Assembly (NCBI GenBank): GCA_009921245.1
Contig: RFXW01000002.1
Location: 1-44,967 of the forward strand
DNA from: Candidatus Fonsibacter lacus
Lineage (GTDB): Bacteria; Pseudomonadota; Gammaproteobacteria; Burkholderiales; Burkholderiaceae_C
DNA length: 44,967 nucleotides
Direction of reading: 5' to 3'
Shown here: piece after piece, positions 42,541-44,967 of the stretch
Position numbering within the stretch: the first letter of the stretch is position 1
How the letters are laid out: every line of letters begins with the position of its first letter
Position numbers and translations under genes: made by a program
The notes under the pieces: generated by a model
What the model saw: only the letters and a program-made list of their open reading frames with translations
Database searches by the model: none
Told to the model about the DNA's origin: nothing

Positions 42541-43136
42541 GTGCGCGCGGTGTGACGTGGGTGGTGTGGTTGGGTGTGGGCGCGCTGGCGGTGGCGGTGT
42601 ACGCCACGCTGGGTCAACCCACGTGGCTGCTGGCCGGTTGGCCGCCGGCACCGGCGCCGGTGGCGGCCGAGGCCAACGCCGCACCCAGCGACGTCACACA
42701 AACCCCGTTGGTGCAGGCCATGGTGCAACGCCTAGAGGCCAAACTGCAAGGCCCCGATGGCCAAACCAACGCCCAAGGCTGGCACATGCTGGCCAAGTCG
42801 TACGCCGCCATGCAGCGCTGGAGTGATGCCGCCGACGCGTTGGCAAAGGCCGTGGCCATTGACGCCACCCAAGCCGACTGGTGGGTAATGCGCGCCGACG
42901 TCACCGCCATGGCCCGCGGTGGATCGCTGGCGGGCGAGCCCGAGCAATGGTTGCAGCGAGCGCTCAAGCTCAACCCGCAACATGCGCAAGGTTTGGTCTT
43001 GGCGGGGTTTGCGGCGGCGGAGCAACGCCAACCGGCGCAGGCACGGCAGCACTGGCAGCGCGCGCTGCAGCAGCTGCCAGCAGACGCGCCGCTGACGCAA
43101 ACCGTTCAGCAGCGCTTGGCCGCGTTACCCCAGTAA
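42537..43136 (+). CDS. ccmI: CcmI-type TPR protein of the cytochrome c haem lyase
   Basis: A 199-aa protein with an N-terminal membrane helix and a periplasmic region containing tetratricopeptide-like repeats (about residues 75-190: GWHMLAKSYAAMQRWSDAADALAKAVAID; PQHAQGLVLAGFAAAEQRQPAQARQHWQRAL). CcmI binds apocytochrome c C-termini and presents them to CcmFH. ATG 42537 overlaps the ccmH stop. It appears to lack the long N-terminal two-helix domain of some CcmI proteins. The last 12 nt overlap the bchO 3' end on the other strand. Confidence 0.87.
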   Translation: MSARGVTWVVWLGVGALAVAVYATLGQPTWLLAGWPPAPAPVAAEANAAPSDVTQTPLVQAMVQRLEAKLQGPDGQTNAQGWHMLAKSYAAMQRWSDAADALAKAVAIDATQADWWVMRADVTAMARGGSLAGEPEQWLQRALKLNPQHAQGLVLAGFAAAEQRQPAQARQHWQRALQQLPADAPLTQTVQQRLAALPQ

Positions 43137-44066
43137 GTCGGCGGCTTTGCCGCCGTAAGGCGCCCAAACCTGCCAAATACTTTGCGCCACCTCCTGTGGT
43201 GCTTCTTCGGGCGCCAAATGCCCCAACAACGGCCACTCGTGCACCCCCGCGCGCATGGCCGGCGCCAGGTGTTGCGCCGCCCGATACGACTGGCTGGGCC
43301 GCACCGTTTGGTCGCGGCTGCCATGCAGCAAAGCCAGCGGCGTGGCCAGGCGAGGCAGGTCGTGTTGCAAGCCCGGCAAGTCCCACGCCGCCATCATGCG
43401 CAATGCGGCTTGGGCGTGTTCCGGTCGTGCCACCAGCCGTTGCCATAGCGCCAAAGACGCCTCGCTGAGCGTGGAGCCGGTGCTGTCGGCCAAGCGTTGC
43501 ACGGCGCCCGGTTGGTTGGCCCATGCGGCAAACCACTTGGGTACCGGTCCGAGTGCTGCCAAGCCACGCGCCATCGGCCCAAACCAACGCCCAGGTAAGC
43601 CACGCCACGGCAGCAGCGCCGCGCCAATCCCAATCAATAAACGCGCTTGTGGCACATGCCCGTCCAGCGCCATGCGCACGGCCACCGCGCAGCCGGCTGA
43701 GTGCCCCACCACCAAGGCCGGTTGCCACTGCCAGGCCGCCAACAACGCCGCCACGCCAGCGGCCATGCCCTGCAGACTCATACCTTGCGGATCCGATGGG
43801 GCGGTGCTAAAGCCATGGCCCGGTAAGTCAAGCGCCGCCACCTCGGCGTGCTCGGCCAACGCCGGCGCCACGTCGCGCCAGCAATGCGTGCTGCCGCCGG
43901 TGCCGTGCAGCAGCAGCACCTTGGTGGGGGTTGCGGTGTTGGCAGGCGCTGGCCAGTGCTGCACATGCCAGGTCAACCCACCGGCGGCCACAAAACGGCT
44001 GCGCTGGTGGTGCGGCCACGTGGGCCCCTCGGTGCGCCAGTGGGGTGGGGCGGTAGCGTCCGGCAT
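43125..44066 (-). CDS. bchO: Magnesium chelatase-associated alpha/beta hydrolase BchO
   Basis: BchO, 313 aa, alpha/beta hydrolase fold. The nucleophile elbow GHSAGC is at residues 121-126, the oxyanion region is LLLHGTGGSTHCWRD, and a late LLHGSRDQTV segment carries the likely acid. The His lies in PLLGHLAPEEAP near the C-terminus. BchO accompanies bchI-bchD in many purple bacteria; its substrate is unknown and a role in Mg-porphyrin formation is assumed from linkage. ATG 44066 overlaps the bchD stop (TGATG). Confidence 0.92.
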   Translation of the reverse strand: MPDATAPPHWRTEGPTWPHHQRSRFVAAGGLTWHVQHWPAPANTATPTKVLLLHGTGGSTHCWRDVAPALAEHAEVAALDLPGHGFSTAPSDPQGMSLQGMAAGVAALLAAWQWQPALVVGHSAGCAVAVRMALDGHVPQARLLIGIGAALLPWRGLPGRWFGPMARGLAALGPVPKWFAAWANQPGAVQRLADSTGSTLSEASLALWQRLVARPEHAQAALRMMAAWDLPGLQHDLPRLATPLALLHGSRDQTVRPSQSYRAAQHLAPAMRAGVHEWPLLGHLAPEEAPQEVAQSIWQVWAPYGGKAADLLG

Positions 44067-44967
44067 CAGGGGGCGCCGCTGGCGGCTTGCACGGCTTGTG
44101 CCATGCGCTCAGCGGTGGCGTGTGGCATGGGTAGGTAACGAGCCCCCATGGCGCCCGCCAATTGCGCCGCCTCGGGCTGCGGGCGTACCGAGGTGTCCAG
44201 CCACAATGCGGCCACGCCGGTGGCGGCAAACGCACGCGCCGCTTGGTGGGCGTCTTGGCTGGCTTGTTCGCGTCCTTGGCTACCGTCGCGCGCCACGTTG
44301 GCGCGGCCATCGGTCAGCATCACCACCACCGGTCGTTGCTGTTCGCGGCGAATGCTCGCGGCCAGGGTTTGGGCTTGCTCAATGGCGCTGGCCAAGGGGG
44401 TGCCGCCGCCGCCAGGCAAGGCGGCCAAACTGCGTTTCGCGCGCGCCAACGCGCGCGTGGGCGGCAGCAGGGTTTGCGCGGTACTGCCGCCAAACGCCAG
44501 CAAGGCCACGCGGTCGCGCCGCACATAGCATTCGGCCAGCAGCAGCTCCACCGCGCCCTTGGCCTCGGCCAATCGATGCAGCGCCGCCGAGCCCGAGGCG
44601 TCCACCACAAACACCGTGGTGGTTTGGCCACGCGGTTTGTGGCGCCACACCCGCAAGTCGTCGCGCGTCACACGCAGCCGGTGCGCGTCATCGGCCGCTT
44701 GGCGTTGACGCAAGCCCTGCCAGGGTGCGGCGGCGCGTAGTGTCTCAAGCAGATGCAGGCGTGCCTTGGCGTGCGGGCTGCCACGGCGGGCTCCAATCGG
44801 TCGCCCGCGCCCACCTGGCCCGGCACTGGGTGGTTGGCGTGCCCCGCCTTGCGCGGCGCCGCGCAGCAAGCCTTGTTGCAAAAGCGCCAGCAAACCCGGC
44901 GGAATCGCGGCTTGCGCGGCCTCCAGCACCTGTGGCGGCAGCTCGGTGTCGGTGGGTGCGGCGCGCG
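44066..44967 (-). CDS. bchD: Magnesium chelatase subunit D, C-terminal part
   Basis: About 300 C-terminal residues of BchD, continuing past the window edge; the 44929 start in the track is not the true start. BchD forms the AAA+ platform with BchI that powers BchH. Visible are the basic linker (RARQPPSA...GARRGSPHAKARL-like) and the von Willebrand A domain with MIDAS residues DASGSAA and LTDGRANVARDGS. bchI is expected further upstream, outside the window. Confidence 0.94.
   Translation of the reverse strand, partial: RAAPTDTELPPQVLEAAQAAIPPGLLALLQQGLLRGAAQGGARQPPSAGPGGRGRPIGARRGSPHAKARLHLLETLRAAAPWQGLRQRQAADDAHRLRVTRDDLRVWRHKPRGQTTTVFVVDASGSAALHRLAEAKGAVELLLAECYVRRDRVALLAFGGSTAQTLLPPTRALARAKRSLAALPGGGGTPLASAIEQAQTLAASIRREQQRPVVVMLTDGRANVARDGSQGREQASQDAHQAARAFAATGVAALWLDTSVRPQPEAAQLAGAMGARYLPMPHATAERMAQAVQAASGAP

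Overview
The window is most of a purple-bacterial photosynthesis gene cluster (PGC) from a high-G+C betaproteobacterium, probably Burkholderiales/Comamonadaceae near Rhodoferax, Rubrivivax or Limnohabitans. The evidence is the order pufB-A-L-M-C-crtA-D-C, a tetrahaem PufC lipoprotein, an adjacent HiPIP whose tail resembles that of Rhodoferax, an aerobic AcsF ring cyclase, and the PpsR/PpaA regulator pair. The pathway is bacteriochlorophyll a with spheroidene/spheroidenone-type carotenoids, a type-II reaction centre and LH1. No LH2 (puc) genes, bchE or bchI are visible here.

Layout. 1-53 (+): 3' end of a HiPIP gene, then a shared terminator. 123-4042 (-): bchG, a PucC-family gene, bchP, tspO. 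4103-6378 (-): ppaA, ppsR. 6521-22937 (+): a tightly packed superoperon bchF-N-B-H-L-M-lhaA-puhA-B-C-acsF-puhE-crtI-crtB. 22856-36823 (-): the opposing superoperon crtE-F-bchC-X-Y-Z-pufB-orf74-pufA-L-M-C-crtA-D-C, which meets crtB tail to tail with overlapping coding ends. 36974-43136 (+): a complete System I cytochrome c maturation operon ccmA-B-C-D-E-F-G-H-I. 43125-44967 (-): bchO and the 3' part of bchD, running off the window. No gap reaches 300 bases; the non-coding stretches are the promoter regions listed below.

Regulation. TGT-N12-ACA palindromes (PpsR/CrtJ operators) lie before bchG, bchC and crtE/ccmA, with two imperfect copies between ppaA and bchF. For bchG, bchF and bchC a TTGACA hexamer lies 29-30 nt before an ATG that has no Shine-Dalgarno, which points to leaderless transcripts. 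Internal genes such as pufB, orf74, pufA and puhA have strong Shine-Dalgarno sequences.

Main oddities. (1) bchH, lhaA and ccmC are each split by a short internal deletion (my estimates are about 26, 52 and 29 nt) that removes family-conserved residues and shifts the frame; every other gene is open. A possible in-frame loss of about 17 residues lies in the ppsR linker. This is either recent decay of phototrophy or an assembly artefact. (2) A 74-codon membrane-protein gene with a strong ribosome binding site lies between pufB and pufA. (3) A whole ccm operon is embedded in the PGC behind PpsR-type operators.
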